NCBI GenBank assembly: GCA_030148625.1
Contig: JASBTC010000379.1
Coordinates: 1 to 28,458 of the forward strand
Reading direction: 5' to 3'
DNA: 28,458 nt
Origin: Sphingobium sp.
Lineage (GTDB): Bacteria > Pseudomonadota > Alphaproteobacteria > Sphingomonadales > Sphingomonadaceae
Under the pieces are notes generated by a model. The model was not told the DNA's origin. It saw only the letters and a list, made by a program, of their open reading frames with translations, and searched no databases. How positions within the stretch are numbered: position 1 is the stretch's first letter; each line of letters opens with the position of its first letter. The position numbers were made by a program, and so were the translations under genes. Positions 16,101 to 22,601 of this stretch are shown here, piece by piece.

Positions 16101-16367
16101 GCGACCGCGGGCTCGGCCGAGACGATCGGCCGGCTCAACGATCTGGGCACGCTCGAACCCGGCAAGCTTGCCGACCTGATCGTCCTCGATCGCGATCCGC
16201 GCGCGGATATCCGCAACACGCTGTCGATCTCGGGCGTAATGCGCGACGGCCGGCTCTATGCCGCCGACACGCTCGATGAGATCTGGCCACTGGCAACGCC
16301 TTTGCCCGCACCCTGGTTCGCGTTCGACCCGCAAGAGATCTGGCTGCCCGCCGAAGTGGCGCGATAG
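13140..16367 (+). CDS. Exported beta-propeller-amidohydrolase fusion (amidohydrolase 3)
   Basis: This 1075-residue protein starts with a signal peptide (RRLSLLAAALLAAGTAQA|SDGG). Residues ~40-600 hold about ten TolB/PD40-type repeats of the form xSPDGRxxAxxS (for example SLDVSPDGRSIAF, PGFSPDGRWLTYVSD, PGWSPDGDRIAFVTW, LRISPDGKWLLAQ). Residues ~660-1065 form an amidohydrolase domain with HDH at 720-722 (PGFIDVHDHIG), a candidate ligand Lys812 (NIKIYRSG), His959 in IGMGAHGEIPG and a closing LGTLEPGKLADLIVLDRDP. The propeller may bind or gate a peptide substrate, by analogy with other propeller-hydrolases; that is inference. The GTG start overlaps the previous stop by four bases. It is the last gene of the coupled set. 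Confidence 0.87.
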   Translation: MTRRLSLLAAALLAAGTAQASDGGGETATLPLAPARHIDFETVRGTWMSLDVSPDGRSIAFDLLGDLYVMPAGGGRATAIASGMAFETQPGFSPDGRWLTYVSDRSGGEAVWIARADGSQARRIGGHDDDTVLTSPAWSADGKAILVSRFRPDLNNYELWRYALDGTAELLVPVKPSPDAPRESWRSTLGVSVSRDGKWLYYARATGGMNFDVAPAWTIMRRDLATGAETAIVTSSGARGTDRETFFRPVISPDGRRLAYGTRRAGKTVLRVRDLVDGTDRAIGEAPLDQAQASSWQDLLPHYAFTPDGAALLLSRNGEIERRPLDGGETTSVAFRAPVHLAVGPTTRVRLHEGDGPVRARLAQAPVAAPDGSRIAFSALGSLHVQPVRGGPALKLATGADPAFQPGWSPDGDRIAFVTWSERAGGAIWTIAADGSGAPVRVSDIPAYYSYPVFTPDGRAIVAMRSAMAARQQSNFEYGRLREGELVLFPVSGGPARVLAQGRLGGRPHFSAKPGVVHIQAGDGLNAIDLATGARERIVQVKGAGWYFSEGSAPVDDLRISPDGKWLLAQVAQQLHLVAMPADGAKEVDLLDTALPHRQLTDIGADYFEWSRDGAIDWSVGAHFTRLPMAGAIDGTARPITGVDLVAQLPRDRPAGSIMLRGGRAMTMAHGDRVIDDADILITNGRIAAIGVRGTIAIPAGATIRELGGKTVLPGFIDVHDHIGNVRRDVLSLEEWGLRARLAYGVTTAFDPSTLSIDQLAYQDLLDTGLMVGPRLRSTGQAIFSMNRFQSLDQVRAVLHRYRDAYGLGNIKIYRSGNRRVRQWLAIAARELGLLPTAEGALSMKLDLSQIIDGIAGNEHALAAPPLQSDVVRLLTEMRTSYTTTLAITNSGTSATDWFIADRNPWTDAKLRRFWTPFAIEQKLTSKPWQPLETYRFPAIAADVATIAAAGGLIGMGAHGEIPGLGFHWEIEAHVMGGMKPMAALHAATAGSAETIGRLNDLGTLEPGKLADLIVLDRDPRADIRNTLSISGVMRDGRLYAADTLDEIWPLATPLPAPWFAFDPQEIWLPAEVAR

Positions 16368-16471
16368 GCGTGCCGGCTCCGGCCGGATCGGCGCTTGTCG
16401 AATCCCTGCCTATCGGGTTTATCGCACCTATGCGGATGGCCCCGAAGATCGCCATGCCGCCCGGAGTATCT

Positions 16472-16843
16472 ATGCATCTTTCCCACGACCCCTCGGCCCC
16501 GGCCGCCGATCCGATCGGTTTCGACCAGTTCCTCGCGGTCGATATCCGCGTCGGCACCATCGTCGAGGCCGAGCCCTATCCCGAAGCGCGCAAACCGTCG
16601 ATCAAGCTGGTCATCGATTTCGGCCCGGCGATCGGCCGCAAGAAATCCTCGGCGCAGATCACGCGCTATTATACGCCCGAAATGCTGATCGGCCGTCAGG
16701 TCGCGGCGGTCGTCAATTTCCCGCCGCGCCAGATCGGCAAGTTCATGTCCGAAGTGCTGACTTTGGGCTTTCCCGATGCCGATGGTGAGGTTGTGCTTGC
16801 GGTGCCCGGGCTTGCGGTGCCCGACGGTGGGCGGCTTTTCTAG
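16472..16843 (+). CDS. csaA: CsaA-like tRNA-binding (OB-fold) protein
   Basis: This 123-residue protein matches the CsaA family, a secretion-related chaperone with the tRNA-binding OB fold found at the C-terminus of some aminoacyl-tRNA synthetases. Characteristic stretches are FDQFLAVDIRVGTIVEAEP, ARKPSIKLVIDFG, KKSSAQITRYYTPEMLIG and VVNFPPRQIGKFMSEVLTLG. I chose ATG 16472 because GGAG precedes it by five bases and the length suits the family; an earlier ATG would add 34 unrelated residues. It is separated by 104 bases from the amidohydrolase operon, so probably has its own promoter. Its stop overlaps the stop of the convergent dioxygenase gene through a shared ctag. Confidence 0.9.
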   Translation: MHLSHDPSAPAADPIGFDQFLAVDIRVGTIVEAEPYPEARKPSIKLVIDFGPAIGRKKSSAQITRYYTPEMLIGRQVAAVVNFPPRQIGKFMSEVLTLGFPDADGEVVLAVPGLAVPDGGRLF

Positions 16844-17610
16844 GACTCGGTTTCGCTCAACGCCGCCGCGATTGCGCGTTCGACGGCTGAGTCTCCGGCT
16901 GGATCGAGCGGTCCGTTCGGTAGCAATGGTGGCTGCGCCAGGAAGCGCGGACGCATGCCGCGATGCGGCTGCGCCGAATGGACGAGGAAGGGGTGGCATA
17001 GATAGACGGTGCCGGCCTCTCCAGTCGCGAGCGTCTCCGCGCATGACGCGGTCTCGGCAAAGCCGTTGGCGGCCAGTTCCCTCAACGTCAGTCCCGCATC
17101 GCCCGCCGGGGCGAGCATTCGCGCGATCGGACGGTGCGATCCAACCCTGATCCGTGTCGGCGCATCGTTTTCGCGCACTTCCGAGAACAGGAACAGCATC
17201 AGCAACGCCCGTCCGCGCGATGCGATATTGGCGCGCCATTCCATGAAATCGGGATTTTCGTAGCCGAAGCTCGCATCGATATGCCAGCCGGCATCGCCCG
17301 GATCGCCGGGTGATGGAAAGCGGATCGGGAAAGTCCCCATCGCCCGCAACGGCAGCCACCGTCCTGCACCGACCAGCCGGTCATAGGCGGTTTGGAGGAC
17401 AGGCGTGTTCGCCGCCTCGACGAAGGGCGGCTGGTGATACATGCCGAGCCGGATGACGGGGTGTGTCCATGTTTCGGGATCGTCCGGATCGCAACCGGTG
17501 TCGCGCCACAGCATCGATCGCGCCTTGTCCGCCAGTGCGCGCGGAAAGGCGCCGTCAATCCGGACGAACCCGTCGCGGATAAAATCGGTGATCATAGGGT
17601 CTTGGCGCAT
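16840..17610 (-). CDS. PhyH-type Fe(II)/2-oxoglutarate dioxygenase
   Basis: A 256-residue protein of the phytanoyl-CoA dioxygenase (PhyH) family. The iron site is visible as H-x-D in GWHIDASFGYE (about residues 109-111) and a distal His in VYLCHPFLVHSAQPHRG (about 205-215). An Arg in HRGMRPRFLAQPP would bind 2-oxoglutarate. Such enzymes hydroxylate a wide range of small molecules, and the sequence does not reveal the substrate. Two ATGs (17610 and 17595) are possible and neither has a strong ribosome site; the first is given. It is convergent with csaA, sharing ctag at the stops, and divergent from the XRE regulator across a repeat-filled spacer. No functional partner is evident nearby. Confidence 0.82.
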   Translation of the reverse strand: MRQDPMITDFIRDGFVRIDGAFPRALADKARSMLWRDTGCDPDDPETWTHPVIRLGMYHQPPFVEAANTPVLQTAYDRLVGAGRWLPLRAMGTFPIRFPSPGDPGDAGWHIDASFGYENPDFMEWRANIASRGRALLMLFLFSEVRENDAPTRIRVGSHRPIARMLAPAGDAGLTLRELAANGFAETASCAETLATGEAGTVYLCHPFLVHSAQPHRGMRPRFLAQPPLLPNGPLDPAGDSAVERAIAAALSETES

Positions 17611-17640
17611 CTGCGCGATCTAATCACCCAATTCGACTGA

Positions 17641-17779
17641 CTCAAACCCGTTCGTCCCGAGCGAAGTCGAGGGACGCTGAGACCCGCACCATATCCCTCG
17701 ACTTCTCCGCAGAGCGGAGAAGTTCATCCTGAGCGCCTGCCTTGGCAGGCAGTCGAAGGGCTCGGGACGAACGGTTGAG
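17641..17779. repeat. Multi-hairpin dispersed-type repeat element
   Basis: This 139-base block is framed by a 15-bp perfect inverted repeat, ccgttcgtcccgagc (17648-17662) with gctcgggacgaacgg (17760-17774), extended by ctcaa/ttgag at the tips with a two-base bulge. Inside are gaagtcgaggga (17663-17674) with tccctcgacttc (17694-17705), cttctccgc (17702-17710) with gcggagaag (17714-17722), and gcctgcc-tt-ggcaggc (17735-17750). The second and third stems overlap, so they compete. It encodes nothing. The layout is that of the small palindromic repeats common between genes in sphingomonads. I see no flanking target duplication. Confidence 0.85.
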
Positions 17780-17823
17780 GGTACTCCGTTTCACCCCCGC
17801 AAGTCTCGCGCTACACAATCGCC

Positions 17824-18405
17824 ATGGGTCAGCGAGTCTCCATGCCCGGCGCGATGCTGCCGCCACAGGCGCCGCTTGGCCGTGCGCTCAGGCGCTGGCG
17901 GGTGCTCCACCGCGTCAAGCAATCGGACGTCGCCGAACGCTTCGGCGTGGCGCAGTCGACGGTGTCGCGCTGGGAATCGGGGCTGCAGGCGATGGAGCCC
18001 GCCGAGCGCGCCAGGGTGGAGGCACTGCTCGCGGCGCGGCTCGATGCCGGGGCCGATCGCGTGCTGGCGGGGCTGGTGGGCGAAAGCCCGCGTGCCCTGC
18101 ATCTGATCTGCGATCTCAGCCATCGGCTGCTTGCCTTGTCCCCGGCGCGGGCGCGGGGTTTCGGTTGCGCGCCCGACGCGATGATCGGCCAGTCGCTCTG
18201 GCCCTTCATCACCGAGGAGCTGGCGGCAATGGAGGCAAGGCTGCCTGCCCTGGGCTGGCGCGAAAAACCTGCGGTTGCGCCGGTCGAGATGGCGACGGGA
18301 TCGAACGGGTCGGATGTCGTGCCCGTTCGCCCGAGCCGCTGTCGCTGGACACGCTTCATCCTGTCCGATGGTACCGCCGCGCGGCTGGTAGAGACTCTCG
18401 ACTGA
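17824..18405 (+). CDS. XRE-family transcriptional regulator
   Basis: A 193-residue protein with an N-terminal Cro/C1-type helix-turn-helix (about residues 18-55, LGRALRRWRVLHRVKQSDVAERFGVAQSTVSRWESG). The C-terminal part (about 85-190) has a sensor-like look, possibly PAS-like (SPARARGFGCAPDAMIGQSLWPFITEE), but I cannot assign it firmly. No ribosome site precedes the ATG at 17824; ATGs at 17842 and 17854 are alternatives that keep the HTH. A perfect palindrome starts at its stop codon and lies just before the MFS transporter gene, so it may regulate that transporter. Confidence 0.8.
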   Translation: MGQRVSMPGAMLPPQAPLGRALRRWRVLHRVKQSDVAERFGVAQSTVSRWESGLQAMEPAERARVEALLAARLDAGADRVLAGLVGESPRALHLICDLSHRLLALSPARARGFGCAPDAMIGQSLWPFITEELAAMEARLPALGWREKPAVAPVEMATGSNGSDVVPVRPSRCRWTRFILSDGTAARLVETLD

Positions 18406-18421
18406 CGCATAATTTATGCGT
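18405..18421. promoter_or_regulatory. Perfect 17-base palindrome, candidate operator
   Basis: The sequence acgcataatttatgcgt has 8-base arms (18405-18412 and 18414-18421) around one central T. It lies in the 49-base gap between the XRE regulator and the MFS gene, 33 bases before the MFS start. The AT-rich, odd-length symmetric form suits a dimeric HTH repressor. The arms are too short and AT-rich for a good terminator. Confidence 0.5.
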
Positions 18422-18454
18422 TGCTGCGCGTACTGCCATGGCTAGACCGGGCGA

Positions 18455-19633
18455 ATGAGCACGATTTCCAGCCGCCATGCCGGCGCCTTCCTGTTGATCG
18501 TCAGCGGCACGGTCATCGGTATCGCCGGGACCGACCTGATCCTGCCCGCGGTGCCCGGCCTGCCGGCGATCCTGGGCGGGGATTTACCGCGCGCCCAGTT
18601 GGTGCTCGCCAGTTTCACCGCGGGCGCCGCGGCCGGGTTGCTGCTCTTCGGCGAACTCGGCGCCCGGTTCGATCAGCGCCGGCTGCTGGCGGCTTCGTTG
18701 CTGACCTATGGGCTGGTCTCGTTGCTGTGCGGGTTCAGCCCGTCGCTCGACATGCTGATCGCGCTGCGCTTCGTACAGGGCGCGGCCGGGGCGGCGGCGG
18801 CGGTCTTCGCGCCCGGATTGTTGCGTCTGCTTTATGGCGATGCCCGCGCAGTCGGTGCGCTCGGGCTGCTCGGCAGCATCGAATCGCTCGTGCCCGCGCT
18901 TGCGCCGCTGGTCGGGCTGTGGCTGCTCGGCCTGTGGGGCTGGCGCGCGAGCTTCGATGTGCTCGCAGCACTGGGCGTCATCCTCGCGGCGATCACCATG
19001 CTGCGCCATCGCCATCTGCCAAGGCCCGCGGCGAGCCGGAATGGCGGGGGCTATCTGCGCCTGATCGGCGATCCGGTGTTCATGCGTTATGCGTTGAGCC
19101 ATGCCTGCACGCTGGGTGCGTTGCTCGTCTTCGTGTTTGGCGCGCCTACCGTCTTCACCATGGCAATGGGCGGCAGCATCGGCGATTTCATCGCGATGCA
19201 GATCAGCGGCATTGCCTGCTTCGTCGTCGCATCCAACCTGGCCGGCACGCTGGCCCGCCGTTTCGGCGCGGAGCGGATGATCCTGACCGGCAATGCGATC
19301 TCGGCGGCGGGCGGCGTCGCGATGCTGGGCTATGCGCTGGCGGGTGGTGTGAACACGGTGAGCGTGACCGCGATCTTCCTACTGTTCAATGTCGGGTTGG
19401 GACTGCGCGGACCGCCCGGCTTCCATCGCGCCGTGGTCGCGGCGAGGGGGGACGATGCGCGCGGCGCAGCGCTGGTGATCGTCGCGATCCTGCTGATCAC
19501 CTCGCTGGGCACCGCCTGTGTCGCGCCGTTCATCGAGCGAGGGCTGGTGCCATTGTCGGCCGGTGCCGCGCTGATCGCGGTTGCGGGCGTCATCCTGCTC
19601 GCGGTGTTGCCCGCGTTGCGCGAGGATCGCTGA
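18455..19633 (+). CDS. MFS transporter, Bcr/CflA drug-efflux type
   Basis: This 392-residue protein has about 12 hydrophobic helices in two halves, as in the major facilitator superfamily. Helix 1 (FLLIVSGTVIGIAGTDLILPAVPGLP) carries the D-x-x-x-P pattern typical of Bcr/CflA-type multidrug exporters. The loop between helices 2 and 3 (GELGARFDQRRLL) is the motif A region, and RFVQGAAGAA lies in helix 4. It probably exports a drug or toxic metabolite by proton antiport in the inner membrane; the substrate is unknown. The ribosome site is weak. It follows the XRE gene by 49 bases and may be its target. Confidence 0.87.
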   Translation: MSTISSRHAGAFLLIVSGTVIGIAGTDLILPAVPGLPAILGGDLPRAQLVLASFTAGAAAGLLLFGELGARFDQRRLLAASLLTYGLVSLLCGFSPSLDMLIALRFVQGAAGAAAAVFAPGLLRLLYGDARAVGALGLLGSIESLVPALAPLVGLWLLGLWGWRASFDVLAALGVILAAITMLRHRHLPRPAASRNGGGYLRLIGDPVFMRYALSHACTLGALLVFVFGAPTVFTMAMGGSIGDFIAMQISGIACFVVASNLAGTLARRFGAERMILTGNAISAAGGVAMLGYALAGGVNTVSVTAIFLLFNVGLGLRGPPGFHRAVVAARGDDARGAALVIVAILLITSLGTACVAPFIERGLVPLSAGAALIAVAGVILLAVLPALREDR

Positions 19634-19661
19634 GGCGCACCGTCTCGGATCCTTCGCCAAA

Positions 19662-19679
19662 TCGTCACCATGTCGTCAC
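19662..19679 (+). promoter_or_regulatory. Pho-box-like direct repeat upstream of btaA
   Basis: tcgtcac (19662-19668) and tcgtcac (19673-19679) are identical seven-mers separated by four bases, giving the 11-base periodicity of a PhoB site (consensus CTGTCA-type half sites, 7+4+7). A -10-like ggctaa lies about 8 bases downstream (19687-19692). The site is 43 bases before the btaA start. Betaine lipid genes are known to be induced by phosphate starvation through PhoB in Sinorhizobium, which supports the reading. The half sites are not perfect consensus. Confidence 0.5.
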
Positions 19680-19721
19680 GGCGCGCGGCTAAGCGCTCCG
19701 AAACCGGGCAGGGGACGCACC

Positions 19722-20969
19722 ATGGCGAGCGCCGCAATCACCGACACGAAACCGGGATCCAATCATCGCGTGCGCGATGCGGTCCTTCAGCATGGCCAGC
19801 TTTCGAAGCAAGGACTGCTCGAACGCGCCTTCACCTTTGCCTTTCGCGGGCTGGTCTATGCGCAGATCTGGGAAGATCCCGTCGTCGATCTGGAGGCGCT
19901 CCAGCTCGGCCCCGATACGCATCTGGTGACGATCGCCAGCGGTGGCTGCAACGTGCTGTCCTATCTGACCGCCAATCCGGCGCGGATCACCGCCGTCGAT
20001 CTCAACACCGCCCATATCGCGCTCAACCGGCTCAAGCTGGCTGCGGCGCGACGGCTGCCCGATCATGGCAGCTTCTACCGCTTTTTCGGCGATGCCGACC
20101 GCTGCGAGAACGTCACGGCCTATAAGCAGCATGTCGCCCCGCATCTCGACGAGACGTCGCGTCGCTATTGGGAAGGGCGCGACATGATCGGTCGGCGCCG
20201 GATCGGTGGGTTCGCGCGCAATTTCTACCGCAGGGGCCTGCTCGGTAATTTCATCGACGTCGCACATCTGCTCGCCAAGCTTTACGGCGTCGATCCCCGG
20301 CAATTGCTCGAGGCCGGTTCGATCGAGGAACAGCGCGTGATCTTCGACGCGCATTTCGCGCCGGTGTTCGACCGGCGGTTCATCCGCTGGTTGACCAGCA
20401 ATCCTGCCTCGCTGTTCGGCCTGGGCATCCCGCCCGCGCAATATGAAGTGCTCGCCGGCGGCAAGGATATGGCGCTGGTGCTGCGCGAACGGCTGGAGAA
20501 GCTCGCCTGCGATTTCGATATCGGCTCCAACTATTTCGCCTGGCAGGCCTTCGGCAAGGGCTATGGCAAGGCGCCGGGCGCGTCGGTGCCGCCCTATCTG
20601 GAGGCGGCCAGTTACGAGGCGGTGGTGTCGCGCGTCGACCGGGTCGATGTCCGCCACGCCAATTTTGTCGATTTCCTGCGCGAGAACGGCGATGCCAGCC
20701 TTGATCGCTACGTCCTGCTCGACGCGCAGGACTGGATGACCGACGCGCAACTCACGACGCTGTGGAGCGAGATCACGCGCACCGCGAAGCCCGGTTCGCG
20801 CGTCCTGTTCCGCACCGCCGCCGAACCGACCTTGCTGCCCGGCCGTGTGCCCGACGCCATTCTCGATCGCTGGCATTATGAGGAGGCCGCTTCGCGCGAT
20901 TTCACACGGCGCGATCGTTCGTCAATCTATGGCGGAGTCCACCTGTATGTGCTGAAGGGCGCCGCCTGA
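19722..20969 (+). CDS. btaA: BtaA: SAM:diacylglycerol 3-amino-3-carboxypropyltransferase
   Basis: This 415-residue protein makes diacylglycerylhomoserine from diacylglycerol and S-adenosylmethionine, the first step to the betaine lipid DGTS. It acts at the inner face of the membrane. Family signatures include FRGLVYAQIWEDPVVDLEAL, IASGGCNVLSYL (SAM site), AVDLNTAHIALNRLKL and the C-terminal LDAQDWMTDAQLTTLW. The length is normal for bacterial BtaA. ATG 19722 follows AGGGGAC. It is coupled to btaB by a TGATG overlap, and that pairing makes the assignment firm. The upstream direct repeat suggests PhoB control. Confidence 0.93.
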   Translation: MASAAITDTKPGSNHRVRDAVLQHGQLSKQGLLERAFTFAFRGLVYAQIWEDPVVDLEALQLGPDTHLVTIASGGCNVLSYLTANPARITAVDLNTAHIALNRLKLAAARRLPDHGSFYRFFGDADRCENVTAYKQHVAPHLDETSRRYWEGRDMIGRRRIGGFARNFYRRGLLGNFIDVAHLLAKLYGVDPRQLLEAGSIEEQRVIFDAHFAPVFDRRFIRWLTSNPASLFGLGIPPAQYEVLAGGKDMALVLRERLEKLACDFDIGSNYFAWQAFGKGYGKAPGASVPPYLEAASYEAVVSRVDRVDVRHANFVDFLRENGDASLDRYVLLDAQDWMTDAQLTTLWSEITRTAKPGSRVLFRTAAEPTLLPGRVPDAILDRWHYEEAASRDFTRRDRSSIYGGVHLYVLKGAA

Positions 20970-21634
20970 TGGGGCCAGTCGCGGCGTCCACCGCGGACCA
21001 TATGGATGCGATCTACCGGACCCAGCGCCACGTCTACGACCTGACCCGCAAATATTATCTGCTCGGCCGCGACCGGCTGATCGCTGGACTGCGCCCGCCG
21101 CCAAAGGGCGCGGTGCTTGAAGTCGGTTGCGGCACCGGGCGCAACCTGATCGCGGCGGCGCGGGCCTGGCCGCAGGCGCGGCTGCACGGTTTCGATATCT
21201 CGCGTGCGATGCTCGAAACCGCGAGTGCATCGGTGCGTCGTGCCGGGCTGTCGAGCCGGGTCAAGCTGGCGCAGGGTGACGCGACGGGGTTCGATGCGAA
21301 AGCGATGTTCGGCCGCAAGGATTTCGATCGCATCTTCTTTTCCTACACGCTCTCGATGATCCCCGGCTGGCGCGAAGCGATCTCGGCGGCGATCGACGTG
21401 CTCGCACCCGGCGGTGCGATCCATATCGTCGATTTCGGGCAGCAGGAGCGGTTGCCGCGCTGGTGGCGCGCGATGCTGTTCGCCTGGCTTGCGCGCTTCT
21501 CCGTCCGGCCGCGCGCCGATCTGCGGGTCATCCTGGCGACGCTGGCCGAGGATCGCGGGCTGGTCCTCGATTTCAAACCGCTCCATCGCGGCTATGCCTG
21601 GAGCGCGGTCTTGCGGCGGCCAAAAGGACGGTAA
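20969..21634 (+). CDS. btaB: BtaB: SAM-dependent N-methyltransferase for DGTS
   Basis: This 221-residue class I methyltransferase adds three methyl groups to diacylglycerylhomoserine to give DGTS. Motif I is VLEVGCGTGRNLIAAA (about residues 49-64), followed by LHGFDISRAML and the post-motif region FFSYTLSMIPGWREAI. The N-terminal MDAIYRTQRHVYDLTRKYYLLGRDRLI is the usual BtaB start region. The gene starts inside the btaA stop (TGATG). It ends three bases before the stop of the convergent LysR gene. An in-frame ATG 11 codons later is an alternative start. Confidence 0.92.
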   Translation: MGPVAASTADHMDAIYRTQRHVYDLTRKYYLLGRDRLIAGLRPPPKGAVLEVGCGTGRNLIAAARAWPQARLHGFDISRAMLETASASVRRAGLSSRVKLAQGDATGFDAKAMFGRKDFDRIFFSYTLSMIPGWREAISAAIDVLAPGGAIHIVDFGQQERLPRWWRAMLFAWLARFSVRPRADLRVILATLAEDRGLVLDFKPLHRGYAWSAVLRRPKGR

Positions 21635-21637
21635 GCT

Positions 21638-22504
21638 TTACGCGCACGCTTCGATCAGCCAGTCGCGGAATGCGCGCATCGCCTCGCCCGGTTTACGCGT
21701 CTTGAGACGGGTCAGCCAATAGGCGCCCGTCTCGACGTCCTGAGGGAAGGGACGGACGAGCCGCCCCTGGTCGAGCGCATCCTCGAACATGCGCGCGGGC
21801 AGTAGCGCGACGCCGGCGCCCGCGATGGCGGCGGCGGCGGTCGTCACCGAGGAATCGAACATCGGGCCATGAAGCGGCGGGCAGGGCGCCTGTGCGATCT
21901 CGAACCAGAGCGGCCATTCGTCGGGACGATAGGATCGCAGCAATGCCTCACCGGCAAGGTCGCCCGGATGGCTCAGCCGCTGCGCCACAGCCGGCGCGCA
22001 CATCGGCGTCAGCGGCGCCGTCATCAGCCGATCCGCGTCGACACCATGCCATGCGCCGTCACCGAAGCGGATGGCATAGTCGAGCCCGTCCCCCGCCAGG
22101 TCGACGCGGTTGTTGTTGGTCAGCAGGCGCAGATCGACAAAGGGGTGGGTGGCCGCAAAGGCGGAGAGGCGCGGCAGCAGCCAGCCGGTGGCGAAGGTGC
22201 CGACCACGCCCAGCGTCAGCACTTCGCGCATTCGCCCGCCCGCATAACGATCGAGCACCGCCGAGATCCGGTCGAAGCTTTCCGCCAGCACCGGCACCAG
22301 CGCCGCGCCCTCGTCGGTGAGCGCGAGGCCGCGTGGCAGGCGGCGGAACAGCGGAACGCCCAGCCGCTGCTCCAGCCCGTTGACCTGATGGCTGACCGCG
22401 GCCTGGCTGACGCGCAGTTCGAGGCCGGCGCGAGTGAGGCTGAGGTGCCGTGCCGCGGCCTCGAAGGCGCGCAGCGCGTTGAGCGGTAAATGCGGTCGAT
22501 CCAT
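21638..22504 (-). CDS. ampR: AmpR-like LysR regulator of the adjacent beta-lactamase
   Basis: This 288-residue LysR-type regulator closely resembles AmpR. The N-terminus (PLNALRAFEAAARHLSLTRAGLELRVSQAAVSHQVNGLEQRLG) is the winged helix. The effector domain shows AmpR-like segments: LGVVGTFATGWLLPRLSAF, TNNNRVDLAGDGLDYAIRFGDGAWHG, LLRSYRPDEWPLWFEIA, DSSVTTAAAAIAGAGVALLP. AmpR senses muropeptides released from peptidoglycan, which beta-lactams increase, and switches on the divergent beta-lactamase gene. The divergent class A gene 97 bases away fits that model. The ribosome site is weak. The symbol rests on sequence pattern and position. Confidence 0.9.
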   Translation of the reverse strand: MDRPHLPLNALRAFEAAARHLSLTRAGLELRVSQAAVSHQVNGLEQRLGVPLFRRLPRGLALTDEGAALVPVLAESFDRISAVLDRYAGGRMREVLTLGVVGTFATGWLLPRLSAFAATHPFVDLRLLTNNNRVDLAGDGLDYAIRFGDGAWHGVDADRLMTAPLTPMCAPAVAQRLSHPGDLAGEALLRSYRPDEWPLWFEIAQAPCPPLHGPMFDSSVTTAAAAIAGAGVALLPARMFEDALDQGRLVRPFPQDVETGAYWLTRLKTRKPGEAMRAFRDWLIEACA

Positions 22505-22548
22505 CCTAGATCCCAGAAAAACTTATGGCTCGTCCGAGATATGATCGA

Positions 22549-22576
22549 TTGTGAGTGGCGCTCCAAGCGCTAATTT
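22549..22576 (+). promoter_or_regulatory. Candidate beta-lactamase promoter
   Basis: ttgtga (22549-22554) and taattt (22571-22576) are spaced 16 bases and lie 25 bases before the beta-lactamase start. A short inverted repeat gcgct-cca-agcgc sits in the spacer (22558-22570). The AmpR operator should lie in the same 97-base region, but I could not fix it with confidence. Confidence 0.4.
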
Positions 22577-22601
22577 CCGTCGATATCGATGGAGGTAAGC
22601 G

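Noticed and set aside
14283..16334. 683-codon open frame on the minus strand
   Set aside because: It mirrors the propeller-amidohydrolase gene in GC-rich DNA. The composition is Arg/Ala/His-rich, with no start signal, while the plus strand shows a full set of motifs.
16368..16471. Possible N-terminal extension of CsaA from ATG 16370
   Set aside because: The extra 34 residues are unlike the family, and the ribosome site GGAG is placed for ATG 16472.
17641..17779. Possible CRISPR or insertion-sequence end
   Set aside because: There is one block of nested inverted repeats, no regular spacers, no cas genes and no transposase frame nearby.
18421..19692. 423-codon plus-strand frame overlapping the MFS gene
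   Set aside because: Arg-rich out-of-frame reading; the alternative frame encodes 12 hydrophobic helices and MFS motifs.
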